NCBI RefSeq assembly: GCF_019355555.1
Contig: NZ_CP072145.1
Span: 215,226 to 279,225, forward strand
Direction of reading: 5' to 3'
From: Rhizobium sp. L51/94
Lineage (GTDB): Bacteria; Pseudomonadota; Alphaproteobacteria; Rhizobiales; Rhizobiaceae
Length of the DNA stretch: 64,000 bases
Both the position numbers and the translations under genes were made by a program. Below, in pieces: positions 54,290 to 62,532 of this stretch (positions within the stretch are counted from its first letter, which is position 1; each line of letters opens with the position of its first letter). The notes below the pieces were generated by a model. The model saw only the letters and a list, made by a program, of their open reading frames with translations, had not been told where the DNA came from and ran no database searches.

Positions 54290-54550
54290 ATGAAACGCTA
54301 TTTTTTCCACGTCCGGAACGGGCCAATCTTCTTCCAGGATTTGGAAGGAAGTATAGTGAAGGATCTTGAAGCAGCTATCGACGAGGCGCAACGATCCGTA
54401 AAGGAGATCGTTGCGGACAGTACCGCCTCCGGAAAACCCATCGGCGGTCAGCAGTTTGAGATTGTCGATGAAGCTGGCATCGTTTGGGCTATCATCCAGT
54501 TTAAGGCCTTCATCCCCCAGTCTGGTGCCGAGGCACTTGAGTGGATCTGA
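54290..54550 (+). CDS. DUF6894-type small protein
   Basis: The 86-aa product (MKRYFFHVRNGPIFFQDLEGSIVKDLEAAIDEAQRSVKEIV) has the pattern of a small rhizobial family that begins M.RYFFH...G....D.EG....DL.AA..EA. Function is unknown. It stands alone, with IS630 to the left and a broken regulator to the right. Confidence 0.72.
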   Translation: MKRYFFHVRNGPIFFQDLEGSIVKDLEAAIDEAQRSVKEIVADSTASGKPIGGQQFEIVDEAGIVWAIIQFKAFIPQSGAEALEWI

Positions 54551-55016
54551 ACGGCGTACGTCTTACCAAGTCGCTCAAAATTGCGCGCGTAACGCAATTA
54601 GCATAAGGCTCAGCTGGCAAGGGTCCTATCTTTTCGAGCGTCACTCAATCTTCTTAGGAAAACCAGCTCCCAGCGAGGGTCAGCCGTTTGGCAGCGCTGG
54701 TTTTCGGTGCGTTGAAACTTAGATGGGCTATGAGTTTTTGACGATTGCCGCACGGCGCTTCCTTTCGTCTGTGATTCAGCATACAGATTCCCTAAGCCGA
54801 ATAACACTGTTGACGCAAAGGCGGCAGTTGGGCACCCTTGTGAATGGCCAATCTCTGCTAATTCACTCCTAGAACCCTGATCAACCTCACTACGAGAATT
54901 GCGCTCGAGGCCAACCTTATTGAATAGACTGTCGGCGGCCTTTCCTAGTACGGTGCTTCCAATAGATCCAAGCGTTCCATACGAGCGCTAAATCAAAGAT
55001 TGGCGTTGAATGTTTC
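54551..55016. other. Spacer without a recognised gene
   Basis: About 470 bp with only short open frames and no motif recognised. It may contain the promoter of the broken ArsR gene at its right end. Confidence 0.4.
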
Positions 55017-55144
55017 ATGACTGAGCTTTCTACGGCAGAATTCAAGGATTTTATAGTCTCCAGCAGCACACTCCTGGCAGCCATGGCGCATCCCAAACGG
55101 ATTCTAATTTTGCAAATTTTTGCTTGAAGAAGAGCTGTCCGTAA

Positions 55145-56399
55145 CCTCAGGCATCCCCTCATTTTGAGATGACGTAGGGCGGGAAAGATGATTCTGCATT
55201 TCCGTTCGAACGGAGAGCAGAGTCAGATGAACGGCAAGGCGGAGTTTTCTTCTGAAGCGGTGCATTCCTTTGTTGACGAACTTTTTGGCGAGGGCCTGCA
55301 CGCGAAGCGGGTAACTTCGCTGGCGAAGGCGACGGTTGGCACGCTGCAGGCGTCGTCGCTGGCGGTGAGCGCGATTGGCCACGGTCTTGCGCTGGCCGAA
55401 GGAGGGCTCTCGCGTCATGCGATCAAGCAGGTCGACCGGATGCTGTCGAACGACGGGATCGAAGTCGACGCGCTGATGGCCGACTGGGCCGACTATTGTC
55501 TTGGTAGCCGCACCGATATCGTCGTCGCCATGGACTGGACCGACTTCGATGCCGACGGGCACTCGACCCTGATGCTGTCGCTGCTTACCGAACATGGCCG
55601 GGCGACGCCACTCCTGTGGTTGACGGTACGCAAGGCGGAGCTGAAAGCGCGGCGCAATCAGTATGAATACTGGATCGTGACCCGGCTTGCCGAGCTGTTG
55701 CCAACAGAAGTGAAGGTGCTGCTCGTCGCCGATCGCGGCTTTGGCGACGCCAAGCTCTACGGCGTCCTAAAGGACGAGCTGCACTTCGACTATGTCATCC
55801 GCTTTCGCGGCAACATCCAGGTGACGACCGGCGGTGAGAGCCGTCCGGCGAAGGAGTGGATCGGCCCCTCGGGACGTGCCAGGCTGCTGCGCGAGGCGAC
55901 AGTCACGGCGCAGGGATGCCCCGTCGGTGCGGTCGTGTGCGTCCACGCCAAGGACATGAAAGAGCCATGGTGCCTCGCAACCAGCCTGACCAAGGTGACG
56001 GCAAAGATCCTCATTGATCTTTACTCCCGGCGCTGGGGCATCGAATGCGCGTTTCGCGATGCCAAGGATTGGCGGTTCGGGATGGGCATGTCGGCAACCC
56101 GCGTCTCCACGCCCGCTCGGCGCGACAGGCTGTGGTTGATCGCCGCTCTTGCCATTGTGCTCCTAACCCTGCTGGGCGCTGCCGGAGAGGCCATCGGCTA
56201 CGACCGCCATCTGCGCACGAGCACGACATCGCGACGCGTGCATTCACTCTTCCGGCAGGGCGTGATGTACTATCAACTGATCCCCAACATGCCCGAGGAA
56301 AGATTACGCCCTCTCATCCTACAGTTCGAGACGCTCTTCCGCGACCATCAAATCCTCAAACGTACTTTCGGGATCATTTGAATGAGGGGATTCCTGAGG
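55145..56399 (+). mobile_element. IS4-family element
   Basis: Terminal repeats CCTCAGGCATCCCCTCATT / inverse of AATGAGGGGATTCCTGAGG bound a 1255-bp element, with TCCGTAA repeated on both sides (55138-55144 and 56400-56406) as target duplication. It sits inside the ArsR-type gene. Confidence 0.9.
55188..56381 (+). CDS. IS4-family transposase
   Basis: The 397-aa transposase has VVAMDWTDFDADGHSTLML with the first Asp (near residue 109), VLLVADRGFGDAKLYGVL with the second, and YSRRWGIECAFRDAKDWRFGMGM carrying the YREK-like Glu region. A shorter start at MNGKAEF (residue 14) is possible. The frame looks intact. Confidence 0.9.
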   Translation: MILHFRSNGEQSQMNGKAEFSSEAVHSFVDELFGEGLHAKRVTSLAKATVGTLQASSLAVSAIGHGLALAEGGLSRHAIKQVDRMLSNDGIEVDALMADWADYCLGSRTDIVVAMDWTDFDADGHSTLMLSLLTEHGRATPLLWLTVRKAELKARRNQYEYWIVTRLAELLPTEVKVLLVADRGFGDAKLYGVLKDELHFDYVIRFRGNIQVTTGGESRPAKEWIGPSGRARLLREATVTAQGCPVGAVVCVHAKDMKEPWCLATSLTKVTAKILIDLYSRRWGIECAFRDAKDWRFGMGMSATRVSTPARRDRLWLIAALAIVLLTLLGAAGEAIGYDRHLRTSTTSRRVHSLFRQGVMYYQLIPNMPEERLRPLILQFETLFRDHQILKRTFGII

Positions 56400-56887
56400 T
56401 CCGTAACCAATCTGGCCAATCGATGTGAAATTAAAATAGGCACGGTATCTCGGCACCTGACGATACTCAAGTCTGCCTGTTTGGTGACTTGCAAAACTTA
56501 CGGCACAACATGCTTTTACTCCTGCAGATCGTCGGCCGTGACGAGAATGATGAGAACGCTGGCCGATGTTCAATTTCCAGACGCAATCCCGGTGTGGCCT
56601 TAGATTTCCAGCAGTATGCCAACTTGCTCAACTCTCGGCATCAAGTCCACGTGCAGTCGCAGCAACGGCTTGCTAGGGATGTAGTCGGTTTAGTGCGATC
56701 AGAATGGATGTCGTCAAAGGGTGCCCTTTCCCAAATGGCAGGCTAACGAGAAATCTCGGCATCACGACGATGCTCAGAATACCAACTGTGAGGACTTGGT
56801 TTCCCGCAAGAGCCTGATGCCGATCCTTTGGGCACGGCGACAGCGCTCGCATCGAAACCTTTGGTTCGCTTCGGGATACGCTCCAGA

Positions 56888-57175
56888 TTACGAACTCTCG
56901 AAATTCAAGCGCTCTTGCATTTCCTTTCCGGCCTTGAAAAATGGCACCCATTTATCATCGACAAATACGGTCTCCCCGTTCCGCGGGTTTCGCCCGGACC
57001 GCGGCGGGCGGTGTCGAACGGAGAAGCTCCCGAACCCACGAAGCTCGACCCTGCTGCCCTTTTCCAGGGCCCCGGCAATTCCCTCGAGAATGATGTCGAC
57101 GATGCGCTCTACGTCTCCGTAGTAGAGGTGGGGATTGCGCCTCGCGACAATTTGGACGAGTTCCGATTTTATCAT
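56888..57175 (-). CDS. IHF-beta-like DNA-bending protein, plasmid copy
   Basis: The 95-aa product has the HU/IHF fold signature: MIKSELVQIVARRNPHLYYGDVERIVDIILEGIAGAL and the arm RVELRGFGSFSVRHRPPRSGRNPRNGETV. It is closest to the IHF beta chain, which needs an alpha partner that could come from the chromosome. IHF bends DNA at promoters, origins and relaxosomes. The gene lies just downstream of a traA relic on the same strand. Confidence 0.9.
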   Translation of the reverse strand: MIKSELVQIVARRNPHLYYGDVERIVDIILEGIAGALEKGSRVELRGFGSFSVRHRPPRSGRNPRNGETVFVDDKWVPFFKAGKEMQERLNFESS

Positions 57176-57329
57176 TGTTTGGCCTGTAAAATCTGGTGGC
57201 TGACGGAATGCTAGTTAGTCGGAAGGAAGCACGGCAGCCGCGAGCGTGCAAGGCAGCTCGCTCTTTGCGTTGGCAGCCACCTCTTTTCCGCACAGGTCGT
57301 GAACGCCTGCTGATTGGCACGCACGAGAG

Positions 57330-57960
57330 CACTGGCATCGGCAATAACACGCATCCTTCGGGCTTGCCGACTGCGGCAATCCCCTCATCCCAGCGAGCGG
57401 CGTTCATGACAGCGGCGGCAACCGCCTTGTCGATCGATCCCCGTGGCGCACCCTGGTTCTTGTGGATTGTCGTCGCATAGCCATGATCAAGACTTTGATA
57501 AGAATTTGTGTCTATCTTGACCAAGCCAACTCCATCCCCTGGCGACAGCATACTGCCGTCGAGCTCCACATGTAGTGCGTCGGGCTCGACGGCCTTCACA
57601 GTCCCAAGCGTGCCATTCTTAACGCCGAGATCGCGATCGTTCTCCAGGAAGACCATCCGGTCTCGGCGGTGTCGCTGATGTACTTGTGCGGATCGCTATA
57701 TCCTGCTTGTCTATTGCACGATCGACATGATGTCGGTCGGCGCCATGGCTCCGTGTATGTTTCAAGATCTCTGCGCGGTAGGACATGGCGTGCTCGACTT
57801 CGACTATGTCGCGTGTCGAATACCGCGCAAGTGTGATCTCCCCGTTGCCAAGTCCGTCCGCTTCGCTTGCAACTCGACCAGAACAGTTGAGGCCATGACG
57901 GACGCAAACGCGTTTAAGATGCTTGGCGGATCCTCGTTGATATATTTCATCAGGATCCCC
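57330..57960 (-). pseudogene. Relic of a TraA-type conjugative relaxase/helicase gene
   Basis: Two conserved pieces survive in different frames. One at about 57900-57660 reads EDPPSILNAFASVMASTVLVELQAKRTDLATGEITLARYSTRDIVEVEHAM. The other at 57656-57440 reads MVFLENDRDLGVKNGTLGTVKAVEPDALHVELDGS...DHGYATTIHKNQGA, which is helicase motif sequence of Ti/Ri-plasmid TraA proteins. Stops and shifts separate them and the relaxase domain is gone, so this TraA is non-functional. Confidence 0.75.
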
Positions 57961-58031
57961 CGACTGCTGCGTTGAGGTGCCTCGCTCGACTGGATTCAGG
58001 TGAGTTCGCAGAACGCGCCCAAGGCATCGAG

Positions 58032-58202
58032 TTAGGTGCTCGTGCGCGTAGGGATCGTGATTTTCGTTGTGACGTTCTCATCGGCCGTAACAGTGAAGGT
58101 GATGTTCTCTTTGTCGCAAATTTCTCTATAAACTTTCGCGGCAGCGGTTGCTTCATCATCCGCCTCGACCAGCGCGGTGTGAGAGACCAGGAAATACGGC
58201 AT
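58032..58202 (-). CDS. Small conserved-looking protein, 56 aa
   Basis: An ATG at 58202 opens MPYFLVSHTALVEADDEATAAAKVYREIC and continues to a stop at 58032 with regular alternating polar/hydrophobic pattern (ITFTVTADENVTTKITIP). It has the look of a small rhizobial plasmid protein (M.Y.L..HT.LVEA.DE..AA.K), but I cannot name its function. Confidence 0.55.
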   Translation of the reverse strand: MPYFLVSHTALVEADDEATAAAKVYREICDKENITFTVTADENVTTKITIPTRTST

Positions 58203-58386
58203 TCGTCATCCTTGAAACCTGCTTTGATGGATAAGCGTAGGCAGAATTGTCGGTCGCTCCGAAATGACCGTCTGTATCTAGTACCTCCCGAGCCGGCGCG
58301 AGCAATGGCTCGATCGCTGTCAAAGCGGCGGGTGCTTGAAGACCATTTCCCTAATGCGCCAAACGAGACTGCACTGCGACACGGCC

Positions 58387-58974
58387 TCAATTTGCCCGTG
58401 AGGCGATCCCAAAACGTTCTAACATCTGCCTAAGCTGTGCATTCTGGTGCCTCAGTTGTTCCGCGAGGAGCCGCTTCAGGCGCAGGTTTTCGGCAGAAAG
58501 CAATGCCAAGTCATCGGAGTGAGTCCCGATTACGTCGACCGCCATCGCGACAGAAGGCGCTGCGATTGCATCCTCGGCAACAGACCTACGACGTGTGTAA
58601 CGACGCTTAAGCGCCTTTACTGTCTGGCGTGTCGGCTCACTGGCGGGCACCTTCACGGCCTGACTATCATTGGAAACCGCATCTTGCTGATTCTGCTCAT
58701 TTTTGTCGGGATCGACTGGCGGCACCGCGCGAGGCGTTTCTCCACCGGCCTCGCTGACCTCGGCGACTTCGATCTGCTTTTTCAGGTCGCTTGCCATGTT
58801 TTCACGACTGATCGGGGTTTCCGAGTTGGCGTTGGGCAGAAACGGCAGGGTTGCCTCGGTATCCCTCACCAGAGCCGCGAAATCGGTGTTGCCCCAGATG
58901 GATTTCGGCTGTGTTTTTAATCGCCGGCGTGCCGATTTGATTTCGACGACGAAACTGCGCTGCTGTGTTCTCAT
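58387..58974 (-). CDS. SyrB-like regulator, paralogue 1
   Basis: The 195-aa protein starts MRTQQRSFVVEIKSARRR, then SIWGNTDFAALVRDTE, and ends with a leucine-zipper-like SAENLRLKRLLAEQLRHQNAQLRQMLERF. The same tail occurs in the next two genes. Rhizobial SyrB-like proteins are small, basic, Ala/Lys-rich regulators with this C-terminal helix. Its longer N-terminus is special to this copy. Target genes are unknown. Confidence 0.7.
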   Translation of the reverse strand: MRTQQRSFVVEIKSARRRLKTQPKSIWGNTDFAALVRDTEATLPFLPNANSETPISRENMASDLKKQIEVAEVSEAGGETPRAVPPVDPDKNEQNQQDAVSNDSQAVKVPASEPTRQTVKALKRRYTRRRSVAEDAIAAPSVAMAVDVIGTHSDDLALLSAENLRLKRLLAEQLRHQNAQLRQMLERFGIASRAN

Positions 58975-59001
58975 TTTCTTCTCTGATTATAGTCTGCGTA
59001 C

Positions 59002-59606
59002 TCAGGTGCGTTCGAAGCGCTTGAGCATTTCTCTGAGCTGGGCATTTTGGATACGTAACTTTTGCGCCAGCAGATCCTTGAGGTGTTTGATGTCTTCATC
59101 CAGGCTTGTCGCGTTTTCAAAGAACGGGTCCCTATTCGAAGATGCGGCAGAAATGGGCAAGTCCGCGATGGCGCCAGGAATTTCGACTGGCGAGCCGACG
59201 AGGACTGTCTTTGCGATCTTCGACCTCGCCTGCCGAAGCTTCGGCAACTGAGCAGCAGCCTCTACCTCTGGCCGCTCCTCTAACGGATCGGAGTTGGATT
59301 GCGCTTTTTCCTTTGTCACCTCGGCCTTAGCTGCTTCAGGTTAGTCCAGTGGCAGATTGGGCGTCTCGGGAACGATTTCGTTCTCGATCGCCGCCGACGC
59401 CGGTGCGAGGTCTTCAGACTCCTCCCCGTCGACTCGCTCGGTTCCAGAGATAGCCTCCTGGGACGAGAGCAGGATAGTCGCAGCTGGCCGCAGTTCTATT
59501 GCGACAAGCTTTTGAGCGCTGGCAGGCGCGCCTGCTTCGTCCGCCGTCCCGGAGGATCTTTGCCGGGACAGCAGCTGCGCTAGATATTTTCAAGGTGGTT
59601 TCATAG
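59002..59606 (-). pseudogene. SyrB-like regulator, paralogue 2, with in-frame stops
   Basis: A GTG at 59319 gives 105 aa ending DEDIKHLKDLLAQKLRIQNAQLREMLKRF. The same frame is open upstream to about 59594 (LAQLLSRQRSSGTADEAGAPASAQ to ETPNLPLD), interrupted only by a TAA at about 59340 and a TGA near the 5' ATG at 59606. The longer protein was probably the original; the 105-aa part might still be made. Confidence 0.6.
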
Positions 59607-59747
59607 GACGTCTTTCTGAGCGGCAGATGTGTAACGATTCTAACAGCTCCGTCCCGGCTCGAAACCGAGCCAGGATATTTTAAAAGCTAAGCTATTCGCT
59701 AGTAACGGAGATCGATTGCGCGAGCAGCGAACAACGCTGCAGCCAGC

Positions 59748-60170
59748 TCAAACGCCGAGGCGCTTGCGCAGATCAGCATTTTCCGCGCGCAACTTTTCGG
59801 CCAAAGCCTGACGAAGCTTCTTGTTTTCTTCCTCAAGCTGAAGAAGATCAGCCATCTCATCAGCAGCAGTGAGAGGCGCTGGCGGTGTTGCCGGCTGACT
59901 AACAGGCTTGGCATTTGCAGGACCCTTGGCCACCGTTTTCTTCGTTGCAGCCGCTACGGTCGTTGTTCCGCTCACTGGTGCGGCTTCAGCCTTGCCAATC
60001 CGTTTCTGGCGAACCATTGGTTTCTTTGCAGCTGCAGCGGCTTCAATCTCGGCCTTAGAACGACGAGGCGCGCGCTGTTTTTTAGACGCAGGCGCCTCAG
60101 TTGGAGCCCCTGGTGCTGCAACATCAATTTGCGCGCCTGTTTCGGTTTCGTCAGCCATTGCTATCTCCAT
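59748..60170 (-). CDS. SyrB-like regulator, paralogue 3
   Basis: The 140-aa protein (MADETETGAQIDVAAPGAPTEAP from the Met at 60158, or MEIAMADE from 60170) matches the classic SyrB pattern: an acidic start, a long Lys/Ala/Pro-rich basic middle (KKQRAPRRSKAEIEAAAAAKKP), and the C-terminal helix MADLLQLEEENKKLRQALAEKLRAENADLRKRLG. SyrB of Sinorhizobium represses syrM; here the role is unknown. It is the least altered of the three paralogues. Confidence 0.82.
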   Translation of the reverse strand: MEIAMADETETGAQIDVAAPGAPTEAPASKKQRAPRRSKAEIEAAAAAKKPMVRQKRIGKAEAAPVSGTTTVAAATKKTVAKGPANAKPVSQPATPPAPLTAADEMADLLQLEEENKKLRQALAEKLRAENADLRKRLGV

Positions 60171-60423
60171 GTGCGGGTGAGATTCTTTTCGACTGCAGAA
60201 CGGCTAGTGTCAACAGAACTGCCCTTTATTGCCGTCGGTTTCAGTCAATGCGGCTGAAAATCTCGCTAAATTTCACATCTGCAGGACTTCTACGGATCCA
60301 TTCTGCAAACTCTGCCTTAGGAAACGGTTGCTCCCTGCTGGGCGTGGTCCTGCTGACTGACGGATCACAATCGCATCCCATTCGCTTGCAAACCGTGGGG
60401 GAAGTGATGCGTCATGGCGGCGC

Positions 60424-60690
60424 TTACAATTTAACTCGGGCAGCGAGCCTAGGCTTATAACCCCTGGCTCGCTTTTGCCGGACGATGGCTAGAAACAGCT
60501 CTACAGCTTGGCTTTCATTCTCGAAGCAATGGATTTTCTGCCGCCCGGTTGATCCGATCCGACCCCACCGTCGCAACAGCGACGCGTCGCCGAACAATGT
60601 CGGTTCTATCGACATTGCATAAAAGCGCGCTTTGTTCTCTGCCTTGTCCGTCCGCTCGATGTAGACGCTGTAGGGTTGGGTGATCATCAT
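60424..60690 (-). CDS. WGR-domain protein
   Basis: From ATG 60690 the 88-aa product (MMITQPYSVYIERTDKAENKARFYAMSIEPTLFGDASLLRRWGRIGSTGRQK) is a single WGR domain, with the WGRIG core. Such domains bind nucleic acids in PARPs and occur as short stand-alone proteins on rhizobial plasmids. A longer frame from 60798 is less likely because the domain begins at this Met. Confidence 0.82.
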   Translation of the reverse strand: MMITQPYSVYIERTDKAENKARFYAMSIEPTLFGDASLLRRWGRIGSTGRQKIHCFENESQAVELFLAIVRQKRARGYKPRLAARVKL

Positions 60691-60981
60691 GAGGCTAGAT
60701 TGGCTAGCACAGGTTCCTACGTCCAACGACACTTTTGAATCAGGCGATCTCCATCGATTCAATTTGTTGATGGGCAGACGATACCCTTTGCGGAGCACTT
60801 AGCCAGGCCACGCCGAGACGGAGCATAAAAGGTTTGCTCGGTAAATCTCTTGAAGCCGTTGCCCGGGTCGGTCGTCGGGCGCGCGTGCATTTCGTACGCG
60901 ACGCCGCCAATCACGCCTTGTTTTCCGTTGAATGGCTCTCGGCTTACCGCAAAACCGAAACGTCTCTACACTACCTTGAAT

Positions 60982-61002
60982 TATACACATATCGTGTGTA
61001 TA
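60982..61002. promoter_or_regulatory. Probable hicAB operator palindrome
   Basis: TATACACA and TGTGTATA are perfect inverted arms separated by five bases, directly before the hicA start. HicB-type antitoxins with ribbon-helix-helix domains repress their own operon at such sites. Confidence 0.65.
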
Positions 61003-61010
61003 TGGTTCCT

Positions 61011-61199
61011 ATGAAGAGCGTCGATATTATTTCTGCCTTGACGAATGATGGATGGTTTGAGGTTGCCAAGAAAGGCAGCCATGTCCAGCTTAAACACCCG
61101 ACAAAGCGAGGCCGTGTAACCGTTCCTCATCCTAAGCGAGATATCCCGATGGGGACGCTCAAGAGCATCGAAAAGCAATCTGGGCTAAAACTGAGGTAA
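61011..61199 (+). CDS. hicA: HicA toxin (mRNA interferase)
   Basis: The 62-aa protein (MKSVDIISALTNDGWFEVAKKGSHVQLKHPTKRGRVTVPHPKRDIPMGTL...) has the dsRBD-like HicA fold with the catalytic His in GSHVQL. It cleaves mRNA when free of HicB. A Met three codons earlier (61002) overlaps the palindrome, so 61011 is preferred. It lies five bases before hicB. Confidence 0.93.
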   Translation: MKSVDIISALTNDGWFEVAKKGSHVQLKHPTKRGRVTVPHPKRDIPMGTLKSIEKQSGLKLR

Positions 61200-61204
61200 T
61201 CACT

Positions 61205-61606
61205 ATGCGCAACTATATCGGACTGATCCACAAGGAAGCTGAAAGCGATTACGGTGTTTCCTTTCCTGACTTCCCGGGTGTCGTAACAGCCGGCACTGAC
61301 TTGGATGATGCTCGTCGCATGGCCAAAGAGGCTTTGGCTTTTCACGTCGATGGTCTTGTCGAAGACGGAGAGGCTATCCCTGAAGCCTCTTCCCTCACCG
61401 ACATTATGGCCGATCCTCATAATTCTTCAGGTACCGCCATTCTTGTTTCGCTAAAGACAGAAACAAAAAAGGCCGTCCGCGTAAACATCACTATCCCGGA
61501 GGATGTCTTGCAGGAGGTGGACGCCTATGCAGAAGCACATGGTTTGACCAGGTCAGGATTTCTCGTTCAGGCAGCAAAGCGGGAGATCGGGAAGATTGCG
61601 GCTTAG
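61205..61606 (+). CDS. hicB: HicB antitoxin
   Basis: The 133-aa protein has the RNase-H-like HicB domain (YIGLIHKEAESDYGVSFPDFPGVVTAGTDLDDARRMAKEAL) and a C-terminal ribbon-helix-helix DNA-binding part (KAVRVNITIPEDVLQEVDAYAEAHGLTRSGFLVQAA). It neutralises HicA and represses the operon. The pair helps hold the plasmid in the cell. Confidence 0.93.
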   Translation: MRNYIGLIHKEAESDYGVSFPDFPGVVTAGTDLDDARRMAKEALAFHVDGLVEDGEAIPEASSLTDIMADPHNSSGTAILVSLKTETKKAVRVNITIPEDVLQEVDAYAEAHGLTRSGFLVQAAKREIGKIAA

Positions 61607-61681
61607 CAATATCCTTCAGATATAAGGCCACCTTTCCCGCCGCCAAGCCCTTTTTGCGGACTTGCGGCATGACCCACCACT

Positions 61682-62512
61682 TCAATCCGACACGAGATCC
61701 GTTCCAAACCATTTTAGGCTCAGCGCCCGCAGCGTGCCATCAGTTTTCAGTGTCTCGATGGCGGCATTGAATTGGCCGGCGAGTTCCATGTCCTGCTTTC
61801 GCAAGCCTATGCCAACGCCTGGACCGAACATGCCGCCGGAGATTCGTGGGCCGTATAGCGTCATTGCTTTCCCGTCATTGGTCTCAAGAAAACCCTTCCA
61901 AACTGAATAGTCTGCCAATCCCGCATCGATACGCCCAGCGCCAAGATCAAGATTGAGATTGTCCTGTTTATCGTAGACGCGGACTTCTACGGAATCGCCA
62001 AGATAGGCGCGGACAAAGGCTTCGGCATTCGTCGAGCCCTGGACCCCAACGATTTTGCCTTGGAGGTTGGACTTCAAGGCCAGCAGGGAAGCAGGCTCTG
62101 CGTTGTTGAGGTTGAGCCGGGCTGTGGTGTCCATGGGTGGAAGTTTTAAAGCCTTTGCAACAGCAAAATAATTTGATGTGAGGGCATAAGGTTCAGAAAA
62201 CCCGATGACAGCCTTTCGTTTTTCGGTGATCGACATGCCGGCCATGATCGCGTCCACCTTGCCGACCGTCAAAGCCGGAATGATACCGTCCCATGCCTGG
62301 GTGACGAAGTCGCACCGTAGTCTAGCACGTGCACAGATTGCCTTCCCGGCGTCGACATCAAATCCGGTCGCGTTTCCGGACGTATCGACCGCATTCCAGG
62401 GCGGAAATGCGCCTTCGGTTGCGATCTTGATTGATCGCTGCTCATCAGCCAAGGCCGATCCGGCGACCATCAAAAGGGACAGCAGGGTGAGTGATCGTGT
62501 CAATATGGTCAT
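61682..62512 (-). CDS. Polar amino acid/opine solute-binding protein
   Basis: The 276-aa periplasmic protein has a signal peptide (MTILTRSLTLLSLLMVAGSALA) and SBP_bac_3 motifs (IKIATEGAFPPWNAVDTSGNATGFDVDAGKAIC, WDGIIPALTVGKVDAIMAGMSIT, RKAVIGFSEPY). It resembles the octopine/nopaline binding proteins OccT/NocT. It is the last gene of a leftward operon with an alanine-racemase-like enzyme and a permease, so opine uptake is likely; the ligand is unknown. The ATG at 62512 places the signal peptide correctly. Confidence 0.87.
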   Translation of the reverse strand: MTILTRSLTLLSLLMVAGSALADEQRSIKIATEGAFPPWNAVDTSGNATGFDVDAGKAICARARLRCDFVTQAWDGIIPALTVGKVDAIMAGMSITEKRKAVIGFSEPYALTSNYFAVAKALKLPPMDTTARLNLNNAEPASLLALKSNLQGKIVGVQGSTNAEAFVRAYLGDSVEVRVYDKQDNLNLDLGAGRIDAGLADYSVWKGFLETNDGKAMTLYGPRISGGMFGPGVGIGLRKQDMELAGQFNAAIETLKTDGTLRALSLKWFGTDLVSD

Positions 62513-62532
62513 CGGGTTCCTTGAGATTTGGT

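Larger units (their letters stand above)
55017..56603 (+). pseudogene. ArsR-family regulator, broken by a frameshift and an IS4 insertion
   Basis: The 5' part (MTELSTAEFKDFIVSSSTLLAAMAHPKRILILQIFA) runs into TGA because of one extra T at about 55131. Correcting it gives AEEELSVTNLANRCEIKIGTVSRHLTILKSACLVTCKTYGTTCFYSC across the IS4 (55145-56399). This is a winged-helix ArsR protein, similar in build to NolR (AMA.PKRL.IL). The two lesions are independent. No metal-binding Cys pair is obvious. Confidence 0.8.

Noticed and set aside
57972..58433. 153-codon plus-strand frame opposite the small 56-aa gene
   Set aside because: Composition is low-information and no motif is seen; the minus-strand small protein has a more protein-like pattern.
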